Counted from the first letter of the stretch, positions 32,245-41,377 are shown. The stretch is DNA of 64,000 nucleotides from JAJFUE01 sp039683515 (GCA_039683515.1 JBDKRG010000054.1:13337-77336), one strand, 5' to 3'. The notes: a model not told the origin generated them from the letters alone. Translations and numbers: made by a program.

Positions 32245-32709
32245 CTATACGATGTAGGTCCCGAAAATGCACCGGACCGCCGACGGGTCGAACGGCACGT
32301 TGGCGATGTGCCCGTCCTCCAGGTAGAACAGCCCGCGCAGCTGCGGCGAGATCGACGCGATGATCCCATACTGGCCGTCGCCCGCCGGCCCGAACTGCCG
32401 GCGCGCCTGGATGTAGTGGCCGATCTCGAAGTGGTTGTCCATGATGTCCATCGACCCGATCGATTCGGGGACGTGGCGCACCGTCTCGCTCAGCCGGACT
32501 TGGTCCTCGGGGGCGAGGTGGTTGATCAGGTAGGCGAGGTTGTCGCCCAGGTTCGAGTCGCGGATCTCCGGATGGATCTCGTGATGGTCGAGCGAATACA
32601 GGACGAGGTTCAGGTCGTACCGCGTCTGCATCTGGTGCAGGCACCAGATCAGGGCCTTCAAGTGATGCAGGATTTTCCTGCGTTGGTCAGTGGCGACGGC
32701 GCTCATCAT
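32245..32709 (-). CDS. conserved-looking protein of unknown function
   Basis: The family is not recognised. 154 residues, soluble, no signal peptide: a basic helical start (ATDQRRKILHHLKALIWCLHQM), a histidine- and acid-rich middle (YSLDHHEIHPEIRDSN), then ETVRHVPESIGSMDIMDNHFEIGHY and a beta-rich end (GIIASISPQLRGLFYLEDG). The clustered His and Asp residues could bind metal, but no known motif fits. It lies upstream of the ilv promoter on the same strand and divergent from the LolA-like gene. Either of two adjacent ATG codons (32709, 32706) may be used. Confidence 0.75.
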   Translation of the reverse strand: MMSAVATDQRRKILHHLKALIWCLHQMQTRYDLNLVLYSLDHHEIHPEIRDSNLGDNLAYLINHLAPEDQVRLSETVRHVPESIGSMDIMDNHFEIGHYIQARRQFGPAGDGQYGIIASISPQLRGLFYLEDGHIANVPFDPSAVRCIFGTYIV

Positions 32710-32756
32710 TTGACAGACTTATCAAAATTTCAAATTTTTGCAAACATCCTTCAAGC

Positions 32757-32784
32757 TTGACACGAAGGAGACGTTTTGTATACT
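32757..32784 (+). promoter_or_regulatory. strong sigma-70-type promoter for lolA-lptE
   Basis: TTGACA (32757-32762), 16 bases, TATACT (32779-32784): five or six of six matches in each box. It lies in an AT-rich island and would give a 5' untranslated leader of about 190 bases before the LolA-like gene. Nothing else was seen in 32785-32984. Confidence 0.7.
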
Positions 32785-32984
32785 AGAATATTTTGTTTCC
32801 GATTGACAAATACTCTTTTGGGGGTCCGATGGCGGTTTTTCCCCACCCCCGCCGCCCCGCGCCGCCCCGCTTTTGGCGATTCCGGCCGATGCGACCCCCT
32901 GATGAAACCTTTTGCCAATGGGCTCTGTCAATGAAATACTAGGCAATTGCCTTGATGTCCGTGCCATAGGAGTCACTGAAGACC

Positions 32985-33761
32985 ATGAGCCCCACGCACC
33001 GATCCATCTGGCCCGCCCTGCTGCTGCTGGCCGTCCTGGCCGCCCCCGCCGCCCTCGCGGCCGACGCCACCACCACGACCCTCACGCCGTCCCCCACCGC
33101 CGCGACGATGGCCCTCCTTTCGGCCCTCGAGTCCCGCCACGGCGCCGACAAGACCGTCTATGCCGAGTTCAGCCAGATCCGCCACGACGAGAGCATGGAC
33201 GAGGATATCGGCTCCACCGGCTCGCTCTGGTTCAGGCGCAACCCCGACCAGTTCCGCTGCGACTACACCAACCCCCAGCCCATGATCACCATCATGACCG
33301 ACCAGAAGCTCTACATGTTCACCCAGGAGTTCAACCAGGTCGACTACTGGCAGTTCGAGTCGCCCGAGGAATACGCCCAGAACATGGACACCCTGATGCT
33401 CGGCTTCGGGTTCAAGGCCACCGACCTGGCCCGCCGCTACGAGATCCACTCCTCCGAGGACGAGGCCGCCCCGTTCGAGGAACTCCGCAAGGCCGGCCTC
33501 GGCCAGGACAAATACGCCCTGCTTGTTTTCACCCCCAGGCCGGCCTACCAGGAGCAGTCCCAGTTCACCACGCTCAAGGTATTCATTGACAAGGCCAAGA
33601 GTTTGCCTGACAAAATCTGGTATCAGGATCCGCAGGGCAACACGATGCGGATCCAGTTGCGGAAGATCGAATGGAACGTGACGATCGACAACGGCAGGTT
33701 TTCGCCCAAGAAGGTCTTCCCCGAAGACGCCAAATACTTCAACAAGCGGGACGCGATATGA
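32985..33761 (+). CDS. LolA-like outer-membrane lipoprotein carrier
   Basis: A periplasmic protein of 258 residues. Signal peptide with cleavage after ALA at about residue 26 and a Thr-rich linker. The body has the LolA pattern: VYAEFSQIRHDESMDEDI, then GSLWFRRNPDQFRCDYTNPQP, then DQKLYMFTQEFNQVDYWQF, forming the half-barrel that shields lipids of lipoproteins. DKIWYQDPQGNTMRIQLRKI near the end is also typical. The next gene, an LptE-like lipoprotein, overlaps by four bases, so the two are made together. It could instead be a LolA-related lipid carrier of another substrate. Confidence 0.85.
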   Translation: MSPTHRSIWPALLLLAVLAAPAALAADATTTTLTPSPTAATMALLSALESRHGADKTVYAEFSQIRHDESMDEDIGSTGSLWFRRNPDQFRCDYTNPQPMITIMTDQKLYMFTQEFNQVDYWQFESPEEYAQNMDTLMLGFGFKATDLARRYEIHSSEDEAAPFEELRKAGLGQDKYALLVFTPRPAYQEQSQFTTLKVFIDKAKSLPDKIWYQDPQGNTMRIQLRKIEWNVTIDNGRFSPKKVFPEDAKYFNKRDAI

Positions 33762-34282
33762 GACAGGCATTACTGAGCATTGTCATCCTGGCGGCCGCCG
33801 TGGCCGCGAGCGGCTGCGAGCGCATCGCCCCGGTGCGTACCCTGCCCAACTGGGTCCAGGGCGTCTACGTCCCGATCGTCAAGAACACGAGCTACTGGCC
33901 CGGGATCGAGGAGGACGCCACGCGCAAGATCCAGGAGTCGTTCCTCGCCGACGGCCGCGTCGGCGTCGTCCCCAAGCAGAGCGCCGACATCATCCTGCAG
34001 GTCGAGATCGGCGAGTGGCGGGTGCGCACGTCCGGCACCAGCGGCGACGACATCGCCGACCGCACCGAATACACGCTGACGGCCAAGGTCCAGCTCTTCG
34101 AGCCGCTCGCCGAGCAGCCGCTGGCCACCCTGCCGCCGATCGTCGTCCGCCGCGACTACAACACCGACTCCCGCTCGATCGATTACGACCCCGAGCCCGA
34201 CCGCGTCGACGACATGCTGCGCAACCTCGGCGAGTCGATCGTCCGCGCGACGATCACCGGCTTCCCCGCCACGATGCAGTGA
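33758..34282 (+). CDS. LptE-like LPS-assembly lipoprotein
   Basis: A protein of 174 residues. Start at ATG 33758, overlapping the stop of the LolA-like gene (ATGA). A lipoprotein signal (LLSIVILAAAVAASGC, Cys about residue 20) is followed by the pattern of LptE and related proteins: VQGVYVPIVKNTSYWPGIEEDATRKIQESF, here from YVPIVKN to IQESF, then DGRVGVVPKQSADIILQVEI and a C-terminal RVDDMLRNLGESIVRAT. LptE plugs LptD in the outer membrane during LPS insertion. LptD is not in the window. The call is by pattern and context. Confidence 0.75.
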   Translation: MRQALLSIVILAAAVAASGCERIAPVRTLPNWVQGVYVPIVKNTSYWPGIEEDATRKIQESFLADGRVGVVPKQSADIILQVEIGEWRVRTSGTSGDDIADRTEYTLTAKVQLFEPLAEQPLATLPPIVVRRDYNTDSRSIDYDPEPDRVDDMLRNLGESIVRATITGFPATMQ

Positions 34283-34287
34283 GTAAG

Positions 34288-34397
34288 AAATGATGAATGA
34301 TGAGTGATGAATGATGAAAAAAGCCCCCGACGTTCGGGGGCTTTTTTCATGCTTGGGTTTTTTCATCATTCATCATTCATCACTCATCATTCATTCA
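34288..34397. repeat. inverted TGATGAATGATGA arrays around a terminator
   Basis: ATGATGAATGATGAGTGATG at 34288-34316 and its complement at 34360-34397 flank the terminator at 34316-34347, so the whole region between lptE and glk can form one long hairpin. The right array overlaps the last codons of glk. Confidence 0.85.
34316..34347. terminator. bidirectional terminator between lptE and glk
   Basis: Stem GCCCCCGA/TCGGGGGC with a 3-base loop; six T on the right and six to seven A on the left, so it can stop transcription from both sides. Confidence 0.93.
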
Positions 34398-35382
34398 TGA
34401 TTTCCATCGCGCGCGACGCGGCCCCCCACAGCGGGATCCGCGTCTCCAGGATCACCTTGACCGGGATCTGCTTGATCAGCTCGCTCAGGCGGCCCTTGTT
34501 GGTGAAGCCGTTCATGAACTCGGCGCGCCTCAGGCGCGGCAGGATCTTGGGCGCGATCCCGCCGCCGAGATAAATCCCCCCGCGCGACATCGTCGTCAGC
34601 GCGTAATCGCCCGCCTGCGCGCCGTAGATTTGCACGAACAGGTCGAGCGTGCGCGCGCAGAGCGGCTCGTCGTCGCCCAGCCCGTGCTTGGAGATGATCG
34701 CCCCCGGGTCGCCGCCTTCCATTTCGCGCGCCAGCCAGTCGGGCTCGGCGGCGCGGCCGGTGTCGCGCAGGAACTGGTAGATGTGGTAGAGCCCCGGCCC
34801 CGAGAGCACGCGCTCCTTGCTGATCCGGCCGTAGATGTCCCACAGGTAGCGGAGCAGGTCGACCTCGATCTCGCTGTTGGGCGAGAAGTCGGCGTGGCCC
34901 GCCTCGGATGCCACCGCGATCCAGTGGCCGCGGTCGTGCACGAGCATCGCGTGGCCGAGCCCCGTGCCGGCCGCGACCAGCCCCCGGTTGGCGACCGGCT
35001 CAGGCTCGCCCTCGTTGATCGTGGCAAGGCCCGCCTCGGGGGCGACCAGCACGCCCAACGCCATCGCCTGGATGTCGTTCACGAGGTCGATCCGGTCGTG
35101 GCCGAACAGGCCGCCGATGTCGCGCGCGTCGATCGGCCAGCGCACGTTGACCGTGACCTCGGCGCGGCGGTCGGCGATCGGCCCCGGGATGCCGAAGCAC
35201 GCCGCGGCCGGCCGGCAATTGACCTGCTTGAGGAAATCGGCGATCAGATCGCGGAAACTCTTCCACTCATTGGTCCGATACACGTGCTCGTGGACGGGCG
35301 CGCACGGCCCGGCCTCCGTCGAAAAGCACCCCATGGCGGTCTTGGTCCCGCCGATATCGCCCGCGACAACAAACTGCTCCAT
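34387..35382 (-). CDS. glk: glucokinase
   Basis: Phosphorylates glucose with ATP. ATG 35382 (331 residues) has AAGGA eight bases upstream; the frame to 35433 adds 17 unsupported residues. The protein is of the proteobacterial Glk type, not ROK: phosphate loop AGDIGGTKTAMG, CFGIPGPIADRRAEVTVNVRWPID with the family pattern before the catalytic Asp in LVNDIQAMALG, LVAAGTGLGHAML, SEAGHADFSP and ERVLSGPGLYHIYQFL. The C-terminal LGGGIAPKILPRL is the adenosine-binding segment. It converges with lptE. Confidence 0.95.
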   Translation of the reverse strand: MEQFVVAGDIGGTKTAMGCFSTEAGPCAPVHEHVYRTNEWKSFRDLIADFLKQVNCRPAAACFGIPGPIADRRAEVTVNVRWPIDARDIGGLFGHDRIDLVNDIQAMALGVLVAPEAGLATINEGEPEPVANRGLVAAGTGLGHAMLVHDRGHWIAVASEAGHADFSPNSEIEVDLLRYLWDIYGRISKERVLSGPGLYHIYQFLRDTGRAAEPDWLAREMEGGDPGAIISKHGLGDDEPLCARTLDLFVQIYGAQAGDYALTTMSRGGIYLGGGIAPKILPRLRRAEFMNGFTNKGRLSELIKQIPVKVILETRIPLWGAASRAMEIMNE

Positions 35383-35433
35383 GAATGATCCTTCCCCCGG
35401 ACTGTCACTCGCGCCCATGTCGATATTGAACAT

Positions 35434-35820
35434 CTACTCAATATACCACCGGCATTGTTCACGGATTAAACGCCGGTTTCAACCCACAAGTACGCGCGCG
35501 CCCCCCGAGGCAACACCTCGAAACTAGGAACTCGAAACTAGAAACATAAAAAGTATTTATCTTAACATTCGCCCCGGTTCCCGCATCCCGCTCCTCGGCG
35601 ACCTCGAAAACCCAGGTTTATGTCCCTTGGGTCCCTTAGGTCCTTTCGCTAGTAGGCTTTAGCCCCTGAGCCGGTCGCCACGTCCTGCCCGGATGCCCGG
35701 TTCGGCGGGCCCGCCCCGCGATTCCGGCTGGTGTTGCGTTGAATCTTCGCGCTAGAGTATCCTGTCCGGGTGCGCCGCGGCCTTGATGCCCGTGGCCACA
35801 AACATCTTTTGGATACAACC
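35434..35820. repeat. gene-free region with GAAACTAG and GGTCCCTT repeats
   Basis: GAAACTAGGAACTCGAAACT-type array at 35515-35550 and GTCCCTTGGGTCCCTTAGG-type array at 35620-35650, in the same order as at 5681-5880. CTAGTAGGCTTTAGCCCC at 35649 resembles one end of element C. No gene was found. Confidence 0.7.
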
Positions 35821-38800
35821 ATGGCTTACGATTCATCCAGGAGCACCACGAATGGCGCGATCTTCCTGCGCCTGCTGGCATACCCGCTCTTCCTCGCCTC
35901 GGGCGCGGCGGGACTGATCTACGAGGTCGTCTGGAACCGCGTCCTGCTCAACACGTTCGGCGCGGGGCTGTATGCGGTCACGGCGGTCGTCGCGGCGTTC
36001 ATGGCCGGGCTGGCGCTGGGCGCATGGCTGCTCGGCTCGCTCGGCGACCGGATCGGCCGGCCGCTGCGGCTCTACGGCGCCCTCGAGCTGGGCGTCGCGC
36101 TCTGCGGCGGGGCCGCCCCGTTCATCCTGCCCAAGATCGCGATCATCGACCAATACGCCTACCACGTCTTCGGCCAGAACTTCGGCGCGCTGACCGCCCT
36201 GCGGTTCATCGTGGCTTTCATGCTGATGCTGATCCCGACGACGCTCATGGGCGCGACGTTGCCGGTCATGTCCCGGTTCATGGTCCGCCAGAAGGAGCAC
36301 CTCGGCCTTCACGTCGGCGCGCTGTACGCGACCAACACGTTCGGCGCGGTGATCGGCACGTTCGCCGCCGGCTTCTACCTGATCGGCCTGCTCGGCCTGC
36401 GGAACACGGACCTGTTCGCCGCGACGCTCAACACCGCCGTCGGCCTGAGCGCGCTCATCCTGTCGATGGGCCTCGAGCGCGTCCCCATGTCGACGGCCAG
36501 GGTCAAGGCCGCCGTCGCGGCCACCGAGGCCGGCGCCCCGTCGCTCGGCGTCGTGCGCTGGGTGCTGTTCACGGCGCTGGTTTCGGGCGTCGTGTCGCTG
36601 GCCGCGCAGGTCCTGTGGAGCCGCACGCTGATCTTCTCGTTCGTCTACCTCAAGAACACGACCTACGCCTTCTCGGCGATGCTGACGGTTTTCCTCGCGG
36701 GGCTGGCGCTCGGCAGCGCGCTTGTCGGCCTGTTCGTGGACTCGCAGAAAAACCCGCTGCGCCTCTACGGCATGCTCCTGTCGCTGCTCGGCGTCTCGAT
36801 CATCATGTCGGTCGTGGTGCTCCACACCGGGGCCGACGCCCTCCAGATCGGCGAGGCGCTCGATGCCGCGGGGGCGAACCTCAACTGGCCGCTCGCCGTG
36901 GCCAACGTCATGGTGCAAAGCCTGGGCGTCCTCGGCATCCCGACGCTCCTCATGGGCATGGCGTTCCCGGTCGCCGCGCGCGTGGTGACGCAGATCGGCC
37001 GCGTCGGCACGGACGTCGGCCGGCTCTACGCGCTCAACACGATCGGCTCGATCATCGGCTCGCTCCTGGCGGCGTTCGTGATCATCCCGGCCCTGGGGCT
37101 CACCGGCGGACTGATCCTGCTCGGCATCGTCGACGCCGCGATCGGCCTGGCGACGATGTGGCGCGCCGGCCAGGCCCGCATGCACCTGGTCGTTCTCGCC
37201 CCGCTGACGATCGGCATGACGATCCTCGCCCTCTCCAACCCGCAGGGCCTCCAGCGGCTCGGCACCGTCTACGACAAGCTGGTTTTCTACCTCGAAGGCC
37301 CCCTGGCCACCGTCTCGGTCATCTCGAGCAACCTGGACGAGGAAACGATCTACGTCGATGACGTCGGCGTGGCCGGCACCGACCCCGTCCTGCAGACCGA
37401 CCAGAAGTCGCTGGCGCACGTCCCGATGATGCTGCTGGAGAACCCGACGGCCGCCCTCACGGTCGGCTTCGGCAGCGGCGGCGCGTCGTATTCGCTCCAG
37501 CTCCACGACGCCCTCAGGAAGGTCCACTGCGTCGAGATCTGCCAGGAGGTCCCGCGCGCCGCGCCGTACCTGGCCGCCGCCAACCACCTGTTCTTCGCGC
37601 GCAGCGAGCGCGTCGACGCCGTCAAGCCGGGCGTCTACCTGGCGCGGTCGGTGACGGGCAAGGACGGCGAGACGGTCGTCTGCAAGGCCTCGACGCGGCT
37701 CACCGCAAAGATGCTCGCCACGATCAAGGCCGAGAGCCCCGACCCCGAGGTGCTCGTCGGCGACCCGTTCGAATTCGGCGCCGGCGACGACGTCTACCGC
37801 ATCATCCTCGACGACGCGCGCGCCTACCTGCGCTACACCGAGCAGCGCTACGACTTCATCGCCACCGACTGCACCGACCTGCGCTACAAGTCCAACGCCA
37901 ACCTCTACGACGTCGAGTACTTCAAGGCCTGCGAGCAGCGCCTCACCCCCGACGGCATCGTCGTCGTGTGGATGCCGCTGGCCGGGCTCGACCCCGCGAT
38001 CTTCAAGACCGCCCTGCGCACGTTCCACCACGTCTTCCCGAAGATGGGCGTCTTCTACATGGACAACGAGCCGACCCATTACATCCTGCTCATCGGCTGG
38101 CAGGGGAGCGGCCCCATCAAGCTCGACTACCGCCTCTTCAAGAAGCGCCTCGCCGAGCCCGACGTCCTGCAGGACCTGGCCGAGCTGCACCTGGACGACC
38201 CGGTCAAGCTCCTGTCGTGCTTCATCACCGGCGGCGACGCCATGAACGACTACCTCAAGGGCGAGGAGCTCAACACCGAGAACGACCCGGTGATCGAGTT
38301 CCAGTCGCCGCGCTACGGCTACGGCCCCAAGCCGGTCATCGACAACCTGCAGGGGCTGATGGACATCCGCGTCTCGCCGCGCAAGTTCATCGTCGAGGGC
38401 TCGATGCCCCCGGAGGACCTGGCCCGCCTCGAGCGCTATGAGAAGGCGCTGCCTTACATCATTCAGGGCCACGCCGCCATGCGCAACACGGACATCGAGG
38501 GGGCCACCCGCGCCTACCTGGCCGCCCGCCAGATCACCCCCGACGACATCAGCGTCGCCAACCTGCTGACCTTCCCGATCCTGCAGAAGCGGCTCGAGAA
38601 GGAACGGAGCCCGCTCATCGCGCTGTGGCTCGGCCGCTCACTGATGATCCAGGGCAAGATCGACGGCGCGTTTGGCCTGATTGACCAGGCGCGCAAGACC
38701 TATGAGGCCTCCCAGGCGATGCCCGCCAGGTCGGACGAGGCCCGCCGCCTCGACGCCGGCCGGCTGGAGCTGGCCCGCCAGTGGCTGGCCGAGATCGACC

Positions 38801-38832
38801 GCCAGCGCGCCGGCGCCGGCGCCGCCGAATGA
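35821..38832 (+). CDS. fused membrane transporter-like / spermidine-synthase-like protein with TPR tail
   Basis: A protein of 1003 residues. Residues about 13-480 hold twelve or more hydrophobic helices with MFS-like repeats (SGAAGLIYEVVWNRVLLNTFG, the family's usual first helix). Residues about 500-740 form a spermidine-synthase-like Rossmann domain: VGFGSGGASYSLQLHD, a VEICQEVPRAAPYL acidic loop, ILDDARAYLRYTEQRYDFIATD and a YDVEYFKACEQRL segment. Residues about 860-1000 are helical and TPR-like (YIIQGHAAMRNTDIEGATRAYLAA). The first glycine motif differs from true spermidine synthase (GSGGA in place of GDGG), so polyamine synthesis is not certain. ATG 35821 is preferred over the frame start at 35770. 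Confidence 0.88.
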   Translation: MAYDSSRSTTNGAIFLRLLAYPLFLASGAAGLIYEVVWNRVLLNTFGAGLYAVTAVVAAFMAGLALGAWLLGSLGDRIGRPLRLYGALELGVALCGGAAPFILPKIAIIDQYAYHVFGQNFGALTALRFIVAFMLMLIPTTLMGATLPVMSRFMVRQKEHLGLHVGALYATNTFGAVIGTFAAGFYLIGLLGLRNTDLFAATLNTAVGLSALILSMGLERVPMSTARVKAAVAATEAGAPSLGVVRWVLFTALVSGVVSLAAQVLWSRTLIFSFVYLKNTTYAFSAMLTVFLAGLALGSALVGLFVDSQKNPLRLYGMLLSLLGVSIIMSVVVLHTGADALQIGEALDAAGANLNWPLAVANVMVQSLGVLGIPTLLMGMAFPVAARVVTQIGRVGTDVGRLYALNTIGSIIGSLLAAFVIIPALGLTGGLILLGIVDAAIGLATMWRAGQARMHLVVLAPLTIGMTILALSNPQGLQRLGTVYDKLVFYLEGPLATVSVISSNLDEETIYVDDVGVAGTDPVLQTDQKSLAHVPMMLLENPTAALTVGFGSGGASYSLQLHDALRKVHCVEICQEVPRAAPYLAAANHLFFARSERVDAVKPGVYLARSVTGKDGETVVCKASTRLTAKMLATIKAESPDPEVLVGDPFEFGAGDDVYRIILDDARAYLRYTEQRYDFIATDCTDLRYKSNANLYDVEYFKACEQRLTPDGIVVVWMPLAGLDPAIFKTALRTFHHVFPKMGVFYMDNEPTHYILLIGWQGSGPIKLDYRLFKKRLAEPDVLQDLAELHLDDPVKLLSCFITGGDAMNDYLKGEELNTENDPVIEFQSPRYGYGPKPVIDNLQGLMDIRVSPRKFIVEGSMPPEDLARLERYEKALPYIIQGHAAMRNTDIEGATRAYLAARQITPDDISVANLLTFPILQKRLEKERSPLIALWLGRSLMIQGKIDGAFGLIDQARKTYEASQAMPARSDEARRLDAGRLELARQWLAEIDRQRAGAGAAE

Positions 38833-38988
38833 GCCGTAAAATGCCGGGTCGCGTGTTGCGGATTTCGGGTTGCGGGTGGCCGGTGGCGGGCCGGCGGACG
38901 GGTTTTGACGGGGGCAAAGGCGCCCAAGGGGGTGGTCCGGAATTTGCTCTTGGGTTATGATGACGAAAGACGATGAGGAGCGGTCATC

Positions 38989-40479
38989 ATGCGGGATCGA
39001 TGGTTCAAAATCGTGGCGATACTGGTCGCGGCCGGCTGGCTCGGGACGGCAATCCCCGCCGCCCGGGGGCAGGTCACGGTCCAGGAGGCGCGCAAGATCC
39101 CCATCACCCAGGACGAGAACGACCCCGCCGCCAGCCGTGAAGAACGGATCCGCCGCTCCCGCGAACAGATCAGCCGGGCGCTCCAGCAGCGCCAGCAGCA
39201 GCAGGCCGAGGCCAACAAGCGCGCCGCCGCCGCCGCGGCCTCGCGCGCGTCCGTCCAGCCCCCCCCCGGCATCGCGGGCCGGCCGGAATCCCCCGGCGAA
39301 CCCCCCCAGGCCCCCGGCGCCGCCAAGCGGGCCGAAAAAATCCCCGACGTCGCCAAGGCGGCCCAGAAGCACGTCTCCATGTACATGACCCCGGCCGCCC
39401 AGTCCGTCGAGGTCGGCAAGACCTTCTCGACCCAGTGGCAGCTGATCAACATGGACGGCCTGCCGTTCACCGAGATCGTCCTGGCCATGAGCTACCCGCC
39501 CGACGTCGTCAAGCCGGTCTCCGTCCACCAGGACGCCCTCAAGCCGCTCATCGCCGGCGAGCCCGAATTCACGGTCGACGAGGCCGCCGGCCGGTTGATC
39601 TACCGCGCCCGGCTCGCCAAGCCGTTCGTCTCGTCGGAACTGACGCCGCTCACCATCCTGTGGCAGGCGTTGAAACCCGCCAACCAGGCCGCGATCGACA
39701 CCGCCGCCGGCGGCGTCGCCACGACCGTCCTCAACGCCGGCGCGCCGCAGACCCGGACCATGCCCGGCCTGCCCGACGCCGTCATCGGCGCGACGGTTCA
39801 GGTCATCCCGGGCGCCTCGGTGGTCCCCGGCGGCTACCGCGTCCTCACCCCGGACCTGCACGACCTGGCGCCGATCCTGGCCGGTTTCCCCGACCAGTCG
39901 AAGCTCCGGCCGCCGTCGTTGTGGATCAACCAGCCCGACTCGGGGACCCTCGCGGCCGGGCAGTGGATGGTCGTCGACGTCGGCATCGACAACCCCGACC
40001 GGATGGTGTTCGACGAGATCAGGCTCGCCCTGAAGTTCGACCCCAACGCCGTCGAGGTCCTCGACACCGACGACAACAACTCGATCCACCGCGGCGTCAA
40101 CATCCTCGACGGCCCGTTCCAGAACAGCTGGCACTGGACCCAGCAGTTCGACAACACCGTCAGCAACATGGACGGGACGATCTTCTACCACGTCGGCGTC
40201 GAGAACATGTCCGAGCAGCCCTCGGGCCCGGTGGCCCGGATCTTCGCCCGCGTCAAGCAGCCGACGGCGGCCCCCGTCTTCAGCTGGATCTGGGAGCCGC
40301 GCAACGGCCGCAAGATGACCAGCGGCGCCTACCTGCTCGGCGAAAACATCTATCTGCGCGGCCAGGACCGGGAACTGGCCCAGACGAACCTGCGCACGAT
40401 CCATTTCAACAACACCGACGTGAAGGCGGACCCCTCGCAGTACCGCGACGGGCCGCGGTCGGCCCCGACGACCCCATGA
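38989..40479 (+). CDS. secreted protein with cohesin-like domains
   Basis: A protein of 496 residues. Signal peptide 1-28 (ending ARG-Q), then a Gln/Ala/Arg-rich helical segment at about 45-85 and a Pro-rich linker. Two beta-sandwich regions follow, about 128-270 (VGKTFSTQWQLINMDGLPFTEIVLAMSYPP) and about 310-440; the second has AAGQWMVVDVGIDNPDRMVF, then IRLALKFDPNAVEVLDTDDNN and WTQQFDNTVSNMDGTIFYHV, the pattern of cohesin domains that bind dockerins or sit in surface assemblies. The motifs are given in short pieces and the fold is inferred. GAGGAG is eight bases before the ATG. It overlaps rsmE by four bases. Confidence 0.8.
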   Translation: MRDRWFKIVAILVAAGWLGTAIPAARGQVTVQEARKIPITQDENDPAASREERIRRSREQISRALQQRQQQQAEANKRAAAAAASRASVQPPPGIAGRPESPGEPPQAPGAAKRAEKIPDVAKAAQKHVSMYMTPAAQSVEVGKTFSTQWQLINMDGLPFTEIVLAMSYPPDVVKPVSVHQDALKPLIAGEPEFTVDEAAGRLIYRARLAKPFVSSELTPLTILWQALKPANQAAIDTAAGGVATTVLNAGAPQTRTMPGLPDAVIGATVQVIPGASVVPGGYRVLTPDLHDLAPILAGFPDQSKLRPPSLWINQPDSGTLAAGQWMVVDVGIDNPDRMVFDEIRLALKFDPNAVEVLDTDDNNSIHRGVNILDGPFQNSWHWTQQFDNTVSNMDGTIFYHVGVENMSEQPSGPVARIFARVKQPTAAPVFSWIWEPRNGRKMTSGAYLLGENIYLRGQDRELAQTNLRTIHFNNTDVKADPSQYRDGPRSAPTTP

Positions 40480-41237
40480 GCCGCGCCCCCCACCGCTTCT
40501 ACTATGCGGGCCTCGTCGGCGACGGGGTGCCCCGGGTCGTCGAGCTTTCGGCCGAGGAATCGCATCACCTGCTGCGCGTGCTGAGGCTCAAGCCGGGCGC
40601 GCCGGTCGATATCTTCGACGCGGCGGGGACTCATTTCGCCGCGATCGTCGACGAGCCGGCCGGGGACAAGGCGCGCGTGGAGCTGTTGTCGCGCTTGGAG
40701 CCCGAGCGGCGGCTCGGCCCGCCCGTCAACATCGCGGTCGCGATCGTCAAGCGCCGCGGCATGGACCTGCTGATCGAAAAGCTCTCCGAGCTCGGGGTCG
40801 ATTCGCTCCAGCCGCTCCTGAGCGACCGGAGCGTGGCCCTGCCCGACATCAAGGCCAACAGCCAGCCCCCCGAGCGCTGGGACCGGCTCGCCATCGCCGC
40901 CGCCAAGCAGTCGGGGCGCAACCAGCCGCTGAGCATCCTGCCGCCGGAGCCGGTTCTCGAATGGCTGCGGCGCACGCGGCCGCCGGCCCACACGGTTTTT
41001 GCGGATGTCGACCCCAAGGCGCGCCCCCTCGGCCAGTGGCTGATCGAGCGGGTCGGCGCGCCGCTGCCGCGCTGGGTCGCGATCGGTCCCGAGGGGGGCT
41101 GGACCCCGCGCGAGCGCGACGCCTTTGCCCAGGCCGGCTTCCTGCCGGTCAGGATGGGCGACCTCGTCCTGCGCACCGAGACCGCCGCCATCGCCGCCGC
41201 CTCCGCCTGCCGCCTCGTGGCCGGCTGGGGCGAATAG
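40476..41237 (+). CDS. rsmE: 16S rRNA (uracil1498-N3)-methyltransferase
   Basis: An SPOUT-class enzyme that methylates U1498 of 16S rRNA with SAM. ATG 40476 gives 253 residues; the open frame extends far upstream only as a shadow of the cohesin-like gene. An N-terminal PUA-like domain (HRFYYAG, LSAEESHHLLRVLRLKPG) precedes the knotted domain: AVAIVKRRGMDLLIEKLSELGVD, SDRSVALPDIKA, RWDRLAIAAAKQSGR, IGPEGGWTPRERDAF and LVLRTETAAIAAAS. All family motifs are intact. It is translationally coupled to the preceding gene (ATGA). Confidence 0.96.
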   Translation: MSRAPHRFYYAGLVGDGVPRVVELSAEESHHLLRVLRLKPGAPVDIFDAAGTHFAAIVDEPAGDKARVELLSRLEPERRLGPPVNIAVAIVKRRGMDLLIEKLSELGVDSLQPLLSDRSVALPDIKANSQPPERWDRLAIAAAKQSGRNQPLSILPPEPVLEWLRRTRPPAHTVFADVDPKARPLGQWLIERVGAPLPRWVAIGPEGGWTPRERDAFAQAGFLPVRMGDLVLRTETAAIAAASACRLVAGWGE

Positions 41238-41278
41238 ACCGCCTGACGATTGTAGAGCGCATGACAAAAGTTATCGGT

Positions 41279-41336
<58 letters not shown>

Positions 41337-41377
41337 CACAAGATCGAGCGCCAGAAGTTTTCCGGCAACGGGAATCG

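Noticed and set aside
39435..40475. Upstream extension of RsmE
   Set aside because: It is an Arg/Pro-rich shadow of the cohesin-like gene in another frame.
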